Source: Streptomyces natalensis ATCC 27448 (lineage in GTDB: Bacteria > Actinomycetota > Actinomycetes > Streptomycetales > Streptomycetaceae). From it: a stretch of DNA of 64,000 nt. The translations under genes were made by a program, and so were the position numbers. The stretch lies in NCBI RefSeq assembly GCF_000935125.1, contig NZ_JRKI01000008.1, forward strand, positions 186,001 through 250,000. Reading direction: 5' to 3'. Below the pieces are notes generated by a model. It worked only from the letters and a program-made list of their open reading frames with translations. It was not told where the DNA came from and ran no database searches. Shown one piece after another: positions 1 to 8,510 of the stretch. Numbering within the stretch: position 1 is the stretch's first letter; the number at the start of each line of letters is the position of its first letter.

Positions 1-746
1 ACGATCTCGCCGTCGTCGACCCGGAGACCGGCGCCGAGCTGCCCCGCGCCCGCCTGGACGGCGACGGCCGGCTGATGAACGGCGACGAGGCCATAGGGGA
101 GCTGGTCAACCGCGGCCGCAGCTCCTTCGAGGGCTACTGGCGCAACCCGGAGGCCACCGCCGCGCGGACCCGGGGCCGCCTGGAGGGCCGGGTCGGCACG
201 GGCTGGTACTGGACCGGCGATCTGTTCTTCCGGGATACCGAGGGGTTCTTCCACTTCGCCGGCCGTACGGACGACCGGCTGCGGGTCGACAGCGAGAATC
301 TCGCCGCGGCCATGATCGAGAACATCCTGGCCCGCTACGCACCAGCCACCGGCGTCGCCGTCTACGCCGTACCCGATCCCGTCGCCGGTGACCAGGTCAT
401 GGCGGCCCTGGCCCTACGGGACGGCGCGGTGTTCGACCCGGAGGACTTTGTGGCCTTTCTCGCCGCGCAGCCCGACCTCGGGACGAAGATGGCGCCCCGC
501 TTCGTACGGATCCTGGCCGCGCTCCCGGTGACGGCTACCAACAAGGTGCGCCGGGTCGCCCTGCGGCGGGCCGGATTCCGCTGCCCCGAACCGATCTGGT
601 GGACGCCGTCGGCGGCCGGGCCCCCGGAGGCGGCCGGGCCGTCCGCCCGCGCCGGGCGCTCGTATCGCCGCTTCACCGAGGAGGACCGGGCCGCGCTGCT
701 GGGCGAGTACCGGGACCATGGCCGCGCGCACCTCTTGGACGGGTGA
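1..746 (+). CDS. Acyl-CoA synthetase (AMP-forming), C-terminal part, 5' truncated by window edge
   Basis: Carboxy-terminal part of an ANL-superfamily ligase that activates a carboxylic acid through an acyl-adenylate to a CoA thioester. The frame is open from base 3 with no start, leaving 247 codons, so the gene begins outside the window. Visible family motifs are YWTGDLFF (the TGD aspartate contacts the adenylate ribose), the hinge segment FAGRTDDRLRVD that opens the mobile C-domain, and TATNKVRR near the end, whose lysine matches the adenylation lysine. The spacing and sequence resemble actinobacterial FadD-type long-chain or bile-acid-type synthetases more than acetate synthetases, but the substrate cannot be read from this half. 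It converges on a tRNA-Lys and shares a hairpin terminator with it. Confidence 0.85.
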   Translation, partial: DLAVVDPETGAELPRARLDGDGRLMNGDEAIGELVNRGRSSFEGYWRNPEATAARTRGRLEGRVGTGWYWTGDLFFRDTEGFFHFAGRTDDRLRVDSENLAAAMIENILARYAPATGVAVYAVPDPVAGDQVMAALALRDGAVFDPEDFVAFLAAQPDLGTKMAPRFVRILAALPVTATNKVRRVALRRAGFRCPEPIWWTPSAAGPPEAAGPSARAGRSYRRFTEEDRAALLGEYRDHGRAHLLDG

Positions 747-769
747 ACCCGAAGAGGCCGCGGAACGCC

Positions 770-807
770 GAAGTGGGCGCTCCCGGAGAACCGAGAACGC
801 CCACTTC
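770..807. terminator. Hairpin terminator between acyl-CoA synthetase and tRNA-Lys
   Basis: A 10-bp perfect stem (770-779 with 798-807) closes an 18-nt loop. It lies just past the synthetase stop on the plus strand and just downstream of tRNA-Lys on the minus strand, so it can serve both. There is no T-tract, as is usual in Streptomyces. Confidence 0.65.
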
Positions 808-812
808 ACAGG

Positions 813-886
813 TGCGCCGCCAGGGACTCGAACCCCGGACCCGCTGATTAAGAGTCAGCTGCTCTAACCAACTGAGCTAGCGGCGC
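813..886 (-). tRNA. tRNA-Lys (anticodon CUU)
   Basis: The reverse complement folds as a canonical cloverleaf: 7-bp acceptor stem GCGCCGC/GCGGCGC, D-loop with AGTTGGTTAGA, anticodon loop CTCTTAA giving anticodon CTT (reads AAG), and T-arm GGTTCGAGTCC. The discriminator is A and the genome continues CCT, so the terminal CCA is not fully encoded. It is identical over all 74 nt to the copy at 15340-15413, and the flanking upstream sequences are also similar, so the two are recent paralogues. Confidence 0.97.
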
Positions 887-925
887 GCGCTGACGAAAGA
901 AATACTACCTGGTCCGAAAGGGTGC

Positions 926-1723
926 TCATGACCACGCCCGGACCGGCCGCCCCGCGCTCCGCTCAGATCGCCAGCGAGAGCAGTACGGGAGCGGCCCTGC
1001 GGTTGAGGGTGTCGGCGGCCTGGCGCAAACGGTGGGCGTGCTCCAGGGGGGCATGGACAGGGCGAGGCAGCCGACCGTGGATCCGGCGGTGATCGGTACG
1101 GCCGCGCAGACCGTGCCGACGGCGTACTCCTGGAGGTCGAGCATCGGGACGGTGGGCGGCTGGCTGTCGAGCTTGTGGAAGAGGACCTTCTCGTTGGTGA
1201 TCGTCCGGGAGGTGAGCCGGGCGGTCTTGTGGCGCGAGAGGTGGTCTTTCCGGCCATCGTGGTCGAGCTGTGCCAGCAGGCATTTGCCCACCGCGCTGGC
1301 GTGGGCGGTGCGGCGGAATTCGGCCCACTCGTTGACCTTGGGAGCCAGCGGTCCGTCGGCGTAGTGCGTGATCTTGACCTCGCCGTCGATATAGCGGCTG
1401 ATGTAGACCGCCGCGCCCACCGAATCGCGCAGTTCGCCGAGGGTGACCTGCAACTTGTCGCGCAGGGCGTGATTCCGGGTGCCGCCGGAGCCCAACAGGA
1501 GCAGAGATTCACCCACGACGTACGCGCCGTCCGTGAGCTGATTGGCATAGCCCTCGCGTCGTAGCATCGACAGCATGTGGGCCAGGTGGCCTGTGGGCAT
1601 GCCGGTTTCGCGGGCGATCTGCGCGTCGGTCACGCCGTCGGCGTGCCTGGAGATCGTTTCGAGCACGCGAAGGGCGTACTGCACCGAATGGAACGGCGCG
1701 GTCGGCTCGGGCTTCAGCGCCAC
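926..1723 (-). CDS. IclR-family transcriptional regulator with apparent 3' frameshift
   Basis: N-terminal winged HTH (residues about 8-65, including TDAQIARETGMPTGHLAHML) followed by an IclR ligand domain. The GTG start at 1723 is preceded by AGGGGG at good spacing. The frame stays convincing to LALSMP (around 1052). It then reads unlikely proline/threonine/serine-rich sequence to a stop at 926. In the adjacent frame the expected IclR tail LEHAHRLRQAADTLNRRAAP continues from the same point and stops at 963. Restoring one base in the run of six G at 1046-1051 would give a normal protein of about 253 aa. It is either a real frameshift or a homopolymer sequencing error. By position it is a candidate regulator of the transporter locus to its right. 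Confidence 0.8.
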   Translation of the reverse strand: MALKPEPTAPFHSVQYALRVLETISRHADGVTDAQIARETGMPTGHLAHMLSMLRREGYANQLTDGAYVVGESLLLLGSGGTRNHALRDKLQVTLGELRDSVGAAVYISRYIDGEVKITHYADGPLAPKVNEWAEFRRTAHASAVGKCLLAQLDHDGRKDHLSRHKTARLTSRTITNEKVLFHKLDSQPPTVPMLDLQEYAVGTVCAAVPITAGSTVGCLALSMPPWSTPTVCARPPTPSTAGPLPYCSRWRSERSAGRPVRAWS

Positions 1724-2126
1724 GGTGTCCCCCTAGCAGGTTGGTACCGCTTGCGTCGTCAACTCTCGTCGGCGGTCACGGCGGTGCATTGCGCGGGCCG
1801 TTCCCGGTCAACGGGGCTCGTATCACGATAGCGGTCAACGGCCCTCGATGGAGGGGGTCTTGACCGAAAGACATCCCTGTTCACGGGCCTGTTCAGCGGA
1901 GAGTTTCCCTGGCATATGTCATAGGCACAGGAGGGGTGTGGCGGTGCGCCGGGTCGCCGTGCCGTGACGTGCCGGAGCCCGGCCCTTGTGAGAGGGCCGG
2001 GCTCCGCCGTATGCCCTATGGGGGCGCACTCAACGGCGCTTGGGCGTGCGCCGGGGGCGCATGGGTGGCAACGACGGGGGCGAGGGTCGCAGCAGTCGCA
2101 TGAGCCCCCGCCGTCCCAGCCGACGC
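1724..2126. promoter_or_regulatory. Intergenic region with cGGTCAA repeats (IclR leader) and a terminator
   Basis: About 400 bp without a gene. Upstream of the IclR start lie two direct copies of CGGTCAACGG (1805-1814 and 1832-1841, 27 bp apart) and an inverted TTGACCG (1860-1866), which could be operator half-sites. The right part holds the terminator of the ABC operon. No ORF with Streptomyces codon bias was seen. Confidence 0.35.
1974..2005. terminator. Hairpin terminator downstream of ehuA-like gene
   Basis: Perfect 13-bp stem (1974-1986 with 1993-2005) with a 6-nt loop, 122 bp beyond the stop codon of the ABC ATPase gene on the minus strand. Confidence 0.65.
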
Positions 2127-2993
2127 TTAGAGCACCGCGCTCAGGAACTCCCGCGTCCGCTCGTGCTCCGGGTCGGTGAAGATCTGCTCGGGCGGGCCGA
2201 ATTCGATGACCCGGCCGGCGTCGAACATCATCACGCAGTCGGAGATGTCCCGGGCGAAGTTCATCTCGTGCGTGACGCAGAGCATGGTGATGTCCGTGGT
2301 GTGCGCGATGTCCCGCAGGACGTCCAGCACACCGGCCACCAGCTCCGGGTCGAGCGCCGAGGTCACCTCGTCCAGCAGCAGCACCTGCGGCCGCATCGCC
2401 AGCGCCCGTGCGATGGCGACGCGCTGCTGCTGGCCGCCGGAGAGCTGGGTGGGGTACTTGTCGAGGTGCTCGGTCAGGCCCACCAGGTCCAGCAGCTCGC
2501 GGGCGCGCTCCTCCGCCGCGTCCTTGTCCAGACCCAGGACGTGGACCGGCGCCTCGGTGATGTTGCGCAGCACCTTCATGTTGGGGAAGAGGTTGAACTG
2601 CTGGAAGACCATGCCGATGTTCTTGCGGATCTGACGGCTGTGCTTGTCGCTCGCCGGGACGAGCTTGTCGCCCTTCTTCTCGTGGGTGAGGTACTCACCG
2701 GCCAGCGTGATGGTGCCCTCGTCCGGCTTCAGCAGCGTCATCAGCAGCCGCAGGATCGTGGTCTTGCCGGAGCCGGAAGGGCCGATCAGCGTGACGTGCT
2801 TGCCGGAGTAGACGTTCATGTCCAGCGCGTCGAGGACGGTGTGCGAGCCGAAGCGCTTGGTGACCTTGTCGAAGCGGATCAGTTCGCTGCCGTCGACCGC
2901 CGGGTTGGTGCTGGCACCGGAGGCGGCGCCGGATGCAACGTCGTTGCCGCTCGCGGTGTTCTTGGGAGTGTTGGGAGTGCTGTCAGCGGACAA
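2127..2993 (-). CDS. ehuA: Amino-acid/ectoine-type ABC transporter ATP-binding protein (EhuA-like)
   Basis: ATPase subunit of a polar amino-acid ABC importer, about 288 aa. Walker A GPSGSGKT, signature LSGGQQQR, Walker B VLLLDEVTSAL and H-loop CVTHEM are all intact, so it should be active. I place the start at TTG 2993, which has GGAG 7 nt upstream and overlaps the end of the permease gene by 11 nt. An ATG further upstream would overlap the permease by about 150 nt and read another gene. The N-terminal 35 or so residues are a low-complexity Ser/Thr/Ala tail before the ABC fold. It is the last gene of a four-gene operon. The Ehu name rests on similarity of the whole set to ectoine/hydroxyectoine transporters; substrate is unproven. 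Confidence 0.85.
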   Translation of the reverse strand: MSADSTPNTPKNTASGNDVASGAASGASTNPAVDGSELIRFDKVTKRFGSHTVLDALDMNVYSGKHVTLIGPSGSGKTTILRLLMTLLKPDEGTITLAGEYLTHEKKGDKLVPASDKHSRQIRKNIGMVFQQFNLFPNMKVLRNITEAPVHVLGLDKDAAEERARELLDLVGLTEHLDKYPTQLSGGQQQRVAIARALAMRPQVLLLDEVTSALDPELVAGVLDVLRDIAHTTDITMLCVTHEMNFARDISDCVMMFDAGRVIEFGPPEQIFTDPEHERTREFLSAVL

Positions 2994-3636
2994 GGCGACG
3001 CTCCAGGGCTCGCAGGAGAAGAGAAGCGGGGTAGGCGATGAGGATGAAGGCGATACCGACGACGGTGTAGGCCTCGACCGTCTGGAAGGTCTGGGAGGAG
3101 AACTGCCGTGCCTGGCCCAGCATTTCCAGGACACCGATGGCGAAGAGCATCGGCGAGTCCTTCAGCATGGCGATGACGTAGTTGCCCAGTGCCGGAACGA
3201 CCCGGCGGATCGCCTGCGGCAGGATCACCGCGATCCAGGTGCGGCTGCGCGGCAGGCTCAGCGCGGTCGCCGCCTCCCACTGCCCGACCGGTACGCCGTC
3301 GATGCCGGCACGGTAGACCTCGGCGGTGTACGTCGAGTAATGCAGGCCCAGTCCGAGCACGCCGGTGACCATGGCGGTCAGCGTGACGCCCCACTCGGGC
3401 ATGACGTAGAAGAGGAAGAACAGCTGTACCAGCAGCGGGGTGTTGCGTACGAACTCGGTGAGCGCGGTCACCGGCCAGCGCACCACCTTCAGGGAGGAGC
3501 GCTGTGCAAGTGCCCATACGAGACCGAGCGCGAAGGCCATCAGGGAACCGAGCGCCAGTACTTCGAGGGTGACCACGACACCCCGCCAGAACAGCGGCAT
3601 GAAGTCGCCGACCGCGGACCAGTCGAACTTCATCAC
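2983..3636 (-). CDS. ehuD: ABC transporter permease (EhuD-like)
   Basis: Membrane permease of the HisM/GlnP type, 217 aa with about five transmembrane segments. The cytoplasmic coupling motif EAATALSLPRSRTWIAVILPQA (EAA loop) contacts the ATPase. Start is GTG 3636 or ATG 3633; the first overlaps the stop of the upstream permease as GTGA. Its 3' end overlaps the ATPase start. With the preceding gene it would form the heterodimeric channel of the importer. Confidence 0.87.
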   Translation of the reverse strand: MMKFDWSAVGDFMPLFWRGVVVTLEVLALGSLMAFALGLVWALAQRSSLKVVRWPVTALTEFVRNTPLLVQLFFLFYVMPEWGVTLTAMVTGVLGLGLHYSTYTAEVYRAGIDGVPVGQWEAATALSLPRSRTWIAVILPQAIRRVVPALGNYVIAMLKDSPMLFAIGVLEMLGQARQFSSQTFQTVEAYTVVGIAFILIAYPASLLLRALERRLVR

Positions 3637-4412
3637 GCCTCACCTTCCGTCGCGGCACCGGTCGTCGGGCCGGCGGCCGTACGGGCCACCGGGCCGATCG
3701 GGCTCGTCTGTTTGCCGATGCTCAACGTCGTCGTCAGGCCCGCCCGCTTCGGCGGCGCCTGGCCGATACCTGCCTTGGCGTGCCGCTCCACCACGCGCAT
3801 CCCCCGGGTCAGCACGAACGCCAGGACGAAGTACATGACCAGGATGATCGTGTAGACGGGGGCGCTCCGGGTGGTCGCGTTGCGTACGAGCTGGGCGCCG
3901 AAGGCGATGTCGGGTACGCCCAGGAGTGACACCAGCGCGGTGCCCTTGAGCAGCTCGATCGCCAGGTTGTTGAACGGCGGGACCATCTCCGGCCAGGCCT
4001 GCGGCAGGATGACCTTCCGCAGCTGCTGGGCGGGCGAGAAGCTGAGCGCGATGGCCGCCTCGCGCTGGCCGGGGGAGACCGCCGCGATGGCGCCCCGCAC
4101 GATCTCGGAGCCGTACGCCCCGTACGTCATGCCCAGCGCCAGGACCGCGGCCCACATCGGGACCAGCTGCCAGCCGAAGGCCAGCGGCAGCACGAAGAAC
4201 ACCCAGAACATGAAGATCAGTGCGGAGGTGCCCCGGAAGATCTCGAAGTAGGCCCCGGACAGGAACCGCACGATGCGCAGACGGTGGGTGCGCGCGATCC
4301 CGATCCCGAAGGCCACCACCACGCCGAGCGCCGCGCTGTAGACCGTCAACTGGACGGTGATCCAGACCCCGTTGAGGAGGAGTTTCCACAAACCCCAGCT
4401 GATATCGCTCAT
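3633..4412 (-). CDS. ehuC: ABC transporter permease (EhuC-like)
   Basis: Second HisM/GlnP-type permease, 259 aa, starting MSDISWGLWKLLLNG with an ATGA overlap with the binding-protein stop, so translation is coupled. The EAA loop is REAAIALSFSPAQQLRKVIL. It carries a C-terminal cytoplasmic tail of roughly 40 Ala/Thr/Pro-rich residues not needed for the fold. It pairs with the EhuD-like subunit. Confidence 0.87.
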   Translation of the reverse strand: MSDISWGLWKLLLNGVWITVQLTVYSAALGVVVAFGIGIARTHRLRIVRFLSGAYFEIFRGTSALIFMFWVFFVLPLAFGWQLVPMWAAVLALGMTYGAYGSEIVRGAIAAVSPGQREAAIALSFSPAQQLRKVILPQAWPEMVPPFNNLAIELLKGTALVSLLGVPDIAFGAQLVRNATTRSAPVYTIILVMYFVLAFVLTRGMRVVERHAKAGIGQAPPKRAGLTTTLSIGKQTSPIGPVARTAAGPTTGAATEGEA

Positions 4413-5341
4413 GGCCGGCACTTCTCCTTGGCGGTGATGCTCGTCATCTGCTCCTTGGTGAACCCGAAGGGCCGCATGAGGTCGAGGAGTTCGCCCGACC
4501 TCTTCATCTTGTGCAGCTCGCGGTTGAACGCATCGCGCAGATGCGTCTCCGGCGTGCGGAACGCGAAACCGCCGACGTCGATGTGCGGTTTGCCCTTCAC
4601 GTACGGGGTGACCTCGCCGGTCGCCTCGGCCTGGGTGGTCTTCGACTCCTGCACGACATTGCGCACGGTCACGGCCGTCCCGGCGAAGACGTCCACCCGC
4701 CCCTGCTCGACGGCGAGCAGCCCCGCCAGCTGGTCCGGCAGTGTGGTGATGTTCTTGACGCCGGCCTCCTGGGCATAGCCGATCTCGGCGTAGCCGACGC
4801 CGGTCGCCATTTTCGCCTTGGCCCGGGCGATGTCCTTGTACGTGTGGAGCTTGAGCGGATTGCCCTTGCGGACGATGAACGCGTCGAGCATCTGGTACTC
4901 GGGATCGGCGAAGATGACCTTTGCGCAGCGCTCCGGATTGATGTACATCCCGGCGGCGACCACATCGAACTGCTGGGAGTTCAGCCCGACGATCAGCGAG
5001 CCGAAATCCGTGGGAAACGGCTCGACCTTCGGCACGCCGAGCCGTTTGAAGATCACCCGGGCGATGGTCGGCGCCGAGCCGGTCATCTTCCCGTCCTTGC
5101 CGATGTACCCGTACGGCTGCTCGCCCGCCAGGCCCAGCGTCACCGAGCCCTTCGCCCGCAGCCGCTCCAGCAGGTGCCCGCCGTCCTGTGCCTGGGCCGT
5201 CGAGACCCGGCTGCACGCACTGGTCGCTCCTATCGCACCCGTAGCGCCGAGCGCCGCTACCCCCGCGAGCAGCGAGCGGCGACGGATGCCGCCTGTTGAT
5301 GGTTGTGTGATGTCTGAGGTCTTCTCCTGGTGTGGAGCCAT
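4409..5341 (-). CDS. ehuB: ABC transporter substrate-binding protein (EhuB-like)
   Basis: Family 3 solute-binding protein, about 310 aa, which captures the ligand outside the cell for the EhuCDA complex. The chosen ATG at 5341 yields a twin-arginine-like leader (GIRRRSLLAGVAALG) ending in ATSAC, a plausible lipobox, so the mature protein is probably a lipoprotein. The following domain shows typical SBP-3 blocks such as VTLGLAGEQPYGYIG and KMTGSAPTIARVIF. It is first in the minus-strand operon and divergent from DUF3830 with 140 bp between, where an inverted repeat lies. EhuB in rhizobia binds ectoine; ligand residues were not checked here. Confidence 0.85.
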   Translation of the reverse strand: MAPHQEKTSDITQPSTGGIRRRSLLAGVAALGATGAIGATSACSRVSTAQAQDGGHLLERLRAKGSVTLGLAGEQPYGYIGKDGKMTGSAPTIARVIFKRLGVPKVEPFPTDFGSLIVGLNSQQFDVVAAGMYINPERCAKVIFADPEYQMLDAFIVRKGNPLKLHTYKDIARAKAKMATGVGYAEIGYAQEAGVKNITTLPDQLAGLLAVEQGRVDVFAGTAVTVRNVVQESKTTQAEATGEVTPYVKGKPHIDVGGFAFRTPETHLRDAFNRELHKMKRSGELLDLMRPFGFTKEQMTSITAKEKCRP

Positions 5342-5381
5342 GGGCGCGCGACTACCCGTAACCGTTCGAAGATATGCCGAT

Positions 5382-5405
5382 CGTTTCCGGCCCTTGATGG
5401 AAACG
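5382..5405. promoter_or_regulatory. Inverted repeat CGTTTCC-N10-GGAAACG between ehuB and DUF3830
   Basis: Perfect 7-bp arms at 5382-5388 and 5399-5405 in the divergent promoter region of the transporter operon and the DUF3830 gene. The same CGTTTC/GAAACG half-sites form a contiguous palindrome in the other divergent promoter of this locus (8511-8522), so a shared regulator is possible, perhaps the IclR protein. Confidence 0.4.
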
Positions 5406-5481
5406 AAAGCGATACCGACGGGCATGAGAAGAGCGGAGAGACTTGTTCCGTAAGCCGGTATTGCCCCCCTACGATCTGGGC

Positions 5482-5982
5482 ATGACCGATCGCTTCATCG
5501 AAGTCTCCCTGGACAAGCGCGGCGTCAGCTGCACGGCCAAGTTGCTCGACGACCGCGCTCCGCTCACCTGTAACGCCGTCTGGGACGCGCTCCCGCTCGG
5601 CGGCGACGTCTACCACGCCAAGTACGCCCGGAACGAGATCTACGCCCTCGTCCCGCCGTTCGCCCCCCAGGAGCCGCCGCTGGAGAACCCGACGATCACC
5701 CCGATCCCCGGCGATCTGTGCTACTTCACCTTCAGCGACACCCAACTGGCCACAAAGTCCTACGGCTACGAACACGACGCCAAGCACCAGGGCCGCGCCA
5801 CCGTCGTCGATCTCGCCCTCTTCTACGAGCGCAACAATCTGCTGATCAACGGCGACGCGGGCTGGGTCCCCGGCATCGTGTGGGGCACGATCGTCGACGG
5901 CCTGGACCGGATGGCGGACGCCTGCCAGGACCTGTGGCGGGCCGGCGCCCTGGGGGAGACCCTCAACTTCCGCCGCGCCTGA
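5482..5982 (+). CDS. DUF3830 family protein
   Basis: 166-aa cytosolic protein of a family with no assigned reaction to my knowledge; members are described as having a cyclophilin-like fold. The start ATG 5482 gives MTDRFIEVSLDKRG; an in-frame ATG at 5443 adds 13 residues without a family match. The sequence keeps family blocks such as WDALPLGGDVYHAKYARNEI and AGWVPGNIVW-like AGWVPGIVWG. No signal peptide or membrane segment. DUF3830 genes are repeatedly found beside amino-acid-type ABC transporters, amidases and Asp/Glu racemase-like proteins, as here, which suggests a role in handling the imported compound. Confidence 0.8.
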   Translation: MTDRFIEVSLDKRGVSCTAKLLDDRAPLTCNAVWDALPLGGDVYHAKYARNEIYALVPPFAPQEPPLENPTITPIPGDLCYFTFSDTQLATKSYGYEHDAKHQGRATVVDLALFYERNNLLINGDAGWVPGIVWGTIVDGLDRMADACQDLWRAGALGETLNFRRA

Positions 5983-5989
5983 GGACCCT

Positions 5990-6045
5990 CCTCCGGGGCG
6001 GGTCCTCCGGGGCGGGTCCTACGGGGCGGGTCCTACGGGGCGGGC
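5990..6045. repeat. Four tandem 14-bp repeats overlapping the amidase stop
   Basis: Four copies of CCTMCGGGGCGGGY run from 5990 to 6045 between the converging DUF3830 and amidase genes. The last unit contains the amidase TAG stop and its last codons. Confidence 0.8.
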
Positions 6046-7457
6046 GGCGCGGGAATCTCCGCCGCGCCCGCCCCGTACAGCGCGTGCGCGGCGCGCAGCA
6101 CCAGCGCATCCGCATGCCGCGCCCCCACCAGCTGGAGGCCGATCGGCAGCCCCGCGCCGTCCACTCCGCACGGCAGGCTCGCCGCGGGCTGCTGCGTCAT
6201 GTTGAAGGGGTAGGTGAACGGCGTCCACCCCGTCCACCGCGTATGCCCCGACCCGGCCGGGACCTCGGCGCCGGCCTCGAAGGCGGTGATCGGTTCGGTC
6301 GGTGTCACCAGCAGGTCGTAGGCGCTGTGGAAACGCCCCATCGTCTGGCCGAGTGCCATCCGGGTGTCGACCGCCGCCAGATAGTCCAGCGCGCTGTAAC
6401 GGGCGCCGCGCTCGCAGATCTCCTCCAGCCCCGGGTCGAGCAGCGCGCGCTGCGCCGCGTCCAGATGCTGTACGACCCGCGCCGCACCGCTGAACCACAG
6501 CGTGTGGAACGCCTCCACCGGGTCCGCGATGCCCGGGTCGATCTCCTCGACCACCGCGCCCAGCGCGGCCAGCTTCCCCACGGCCTCCCGGACCGCCGCC
6601 GCCACCTCGGCGGCCACCGGCACCGCCCAGCCCAGCGACGGGCTGAACGCCACCCGGAGCCCCGCCAGCGGCTCGTCCAGCGCCGCCCGGAAGGTTCCGG
6701 CGGCCGGCGCCAGCTGCGACCAGTCCCGCCAGTCCGGGCCGCAGATGACATCCAGCATCAGCGCCGCGTCCGCCGCATCGCGGGTCATCGGCCCGACGTG
6801 CGCCAGCGTCCCGAAGGGGCTCGCCGGATAGTGCGGGACCCGTCCGTAGGTGGCCTTGAAGGCGAAGATTCCGCAGAAGGACGCGGGGATCCGCACCGAG
6901 CCGCCGCCGTCCGTGCCCAGGCTCAGCGGGCCCGCGCCCAGCGCGACCGCCGCCGCGCTGCCGCCGCTGGAGCCGCCCGCGGTGCGCCGCGGGTCGTACG
7001 GATTGCCCGTCACCCCGTGCCGCGGACTGTCGGTGACACCCTTCCAGCCGAACTCCGGTGTGGTCGTCTTGCCGACGAAGACCGCACCGGACTCCCGCAG
7101 CCGGGCCACCGACGGCGCGTCCTCGTCGAAGGAGCCCTCCTCCCGGGCGGTGAGCGAGCCGCGCAGCGTCGGCGCGCCCCGCATCAGCAGGATGTCCTTC
7201 ACGGTGACCGGCACCCCGTCGACCGGCCCCGCGGGCGTCCCCGACCGCCAGCGCTCCGCCGACTCCTTGGCCTCGGCCAGCGCCTCGTCCGCGGCGATCC
7301 GGGTGAAGCAGTTCGTCCGCGCCTGGGCGGCCTCGGCGCGCTCCAGGACGGCCAGGGTGGCCTCGACGGGGGAGAACTCGCCGGCCGCGTAACCGGCGGT
7401 GAGCCGGGTGGCGGTCAGATCCGCGAGCGAGGCGGTCGGGGTCGGGTCGGTCGTCAT
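6033..7457 (-). CDS. Amidase (amidase signature family)
   Basis: Serine amidohydrolase that hydrolyses a carboxamide to acid and ammonia, 474 aa. The Ser-cisSer-Lys triad is visible: lysine in VTVKDILL, cis-serine in the GGSSGGSAAAVALG signature, and the nucleophile in the TDGGGSVRIPASFCG region. ATG 7457 is preceded by GGAGGA; upstream in-frame sequence lacks coding character. It lies 76 bp downstream of the hydroxyacid dehydrogenase in the same direction, so they probably share a transcript. The substrate is unknown; with two maleate-isomerase-like neighbours a maleamate-like or ring-opened amide is one guess. GatA is less likely because gatB and gatC are absent. Confidence 0.88.
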   Translation of the reverse strand: MTTDPTPTASLADLTATRLTAGYAAGEFSPVEATLAVLERAEAAQARTNCFTRIAADEALAEAKESAERWRSGTPAGPVDGVPVTVKDILLMRGAPTLRGSLTAREEGSFDEDAPSVARLRESGAVFVGKTTTPEFGWKGVTDSPRHGVTGNPYDPRRTAGGSSGGSAAAVALGAGPLSLGTDGGGSVRIPASFCGIFAFKATYGRVPHYPASPFGTLAHVGPMTRDAADAALMLDVICGPDWRDWSQLAPAAGTFRAALDEPLAGLRVAFSPSLGWAVPVAAEVAAAVREAVGKLAALGAVVEEIDPGIADPVEAFHTLWFSGAARVVQHLDAAQRALLDPGLEEICERGARYSALDYLAAVDTRMALGQTMGRFHSAYDLLVTPTEPITAFEAGAEVPAGSGHTRWTGWTPFTYPFNMTQQPAASLPCGVDGAGLPIGLQLVGARHADALVLRAAHALYGAGAAEIPAPPAP

Positions 7458-7533
7458 GCGTCCTCCGGGCATCGGCCGCCCCGGGCGGGGCGGCGGGAAC
7501 GGGGCGGCACAAAGGGCCGGACGGCCCGCGCCG

Positions 7534-8499
7534 TCAGCCGACCGGTACGTACCCCAGCCGCTTGTCGACGAGATTGCGCAGCGGCCGGCCGGCCGACCAC
7601 TGGTCGAAGTTGTCCTGGAACTGCTCGGCGAGCGCATCCCGCCAGCCCAGCGTGTCCCCGCTCATGTGCGGCGAGACGATCAGATGCGGGACGTCCCACA
7701 GGGGGCTGTCGGCGGTCAGCGGCTCCTGCTCGAAGACGTCCAGCGCGGCGGCCGCGATCCGCCAGCCGCGCAGCGCCGCGACCAGATCGTCCTCGACGAC
7801 CAGGGGGCCGCGCCCGATGTTGATGAACCGGGCCCGCGGCGGCATCAGGGCGAACGCCTCCTTGCCGAACAGCCCGCGGGTCGCCTCCGTCAGGGGCGCC
7901 GCGCACACCACCCAATCGGCCTGGGGCAGCAGGCCGTTCAGCGCCTCACTCGGGTGGACGAGACCGAACTCGGGATCTTCCGGACGGGCCCGGCGGCCGA
8001 CGAGATCGACCTTGACACCCAGTGCCAGCAGGGTGGTCCCGATGGCCCGGCCGATCGGGCCGGAGCCCACCACGACCGCCCGGCTGCCGGCCACCCGGAG
8101 CGTCTCGCGGTGCTGCCAGCGCCGCTGCCGCTGGAGCTCCCAACTTCCGTAGAAATCTTTGGCCATGGCGATCACCAGGCCGGCGACGTACTCGGCGATC
8201 GGCTGCTCGAAGACGCCCCGCGCATTGGTCACCAGGGTGTCGTCGGCGATCAGCGCCGGGCACAGCAGGCGGTCCACGCCGGCGCTCGCGGTGTGCACCC
8301 ACGCCGGCCTCGGCCCCTTCTCGGGCCACGCCTCCCGGATGGCGTCGGAGGTGAAATCCCAGGCCAACAGCACATCGGCGGTAGGGAGTAGACCGGCCAG
8401 AGAGGTCTCGTCGGCAAAGATCACCCGGGCCCGGCCGGCCAGCCGGTCCAGCTTCGGGGGCGGGTCGGAACCCAGGACAAGGACGGTGCTTTCAGACAT
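7534..8499 (-). CDS. D-2-hydroxyacid dehydrogenase
   Basis: NAD(P)-dependent oxidoreductase interconverting 2-hydroxy and 2-oxo acids, 321 aa. The Rossmann motif is GSGPIGRAIG; the catalytic Arg-Glu-His set is visible in NIGRGPLV, DVFEQEPL and SPHMSG. The N-terminal substrate domain is short and divergent. The promoter lies in the 210-bp divergent gap to the maleate-isomerase-like gene, with a perfect CGTTTCGAAACG palindrome just upstream of its start. It is the first gene of a two-gene unit with the amidase. The actual substrate is unknown. Confidence 0.9.
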   Translation of the reverse strand: MSESTVLVLGSDPPPKLDRLAGRARVIFADETSLAGLLPTADVLLAWDFTSDAIREAWPEKGPRPAWVHTASAGVDRLLCPALIADDTLVTNARGVFEQPIAEYVAGLVIAMAKDFYGSWELQRQRRWQHRETLRVAGSRAVVVGSGPIGRAIGTTLLALGVKVDLVGRRARPEDPEFGLVHPSEALNGLLPQADWVVCAAPLTEATRGLFGKEAFALMPPRARFINIGRGPLVVEDDLVAALRGWRIAAAALDVFEQEPLTADSPLWDVPHLIVSPHMSGDTLGWRDALAEQFQDNFDQWSAGRPLRNLVDKRLGYVPVG

Positions 8500-8510
8500 A
8501 GGTCAGAAAC

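Noticed and set aside
2127..3134. ATPase gene starting at the upstream ATG (3134)
   Set aside because: It would overlap the permease by about 150 nt with no homologous N-terminus; the TTG at 2993 has a good ribosome-binding site.
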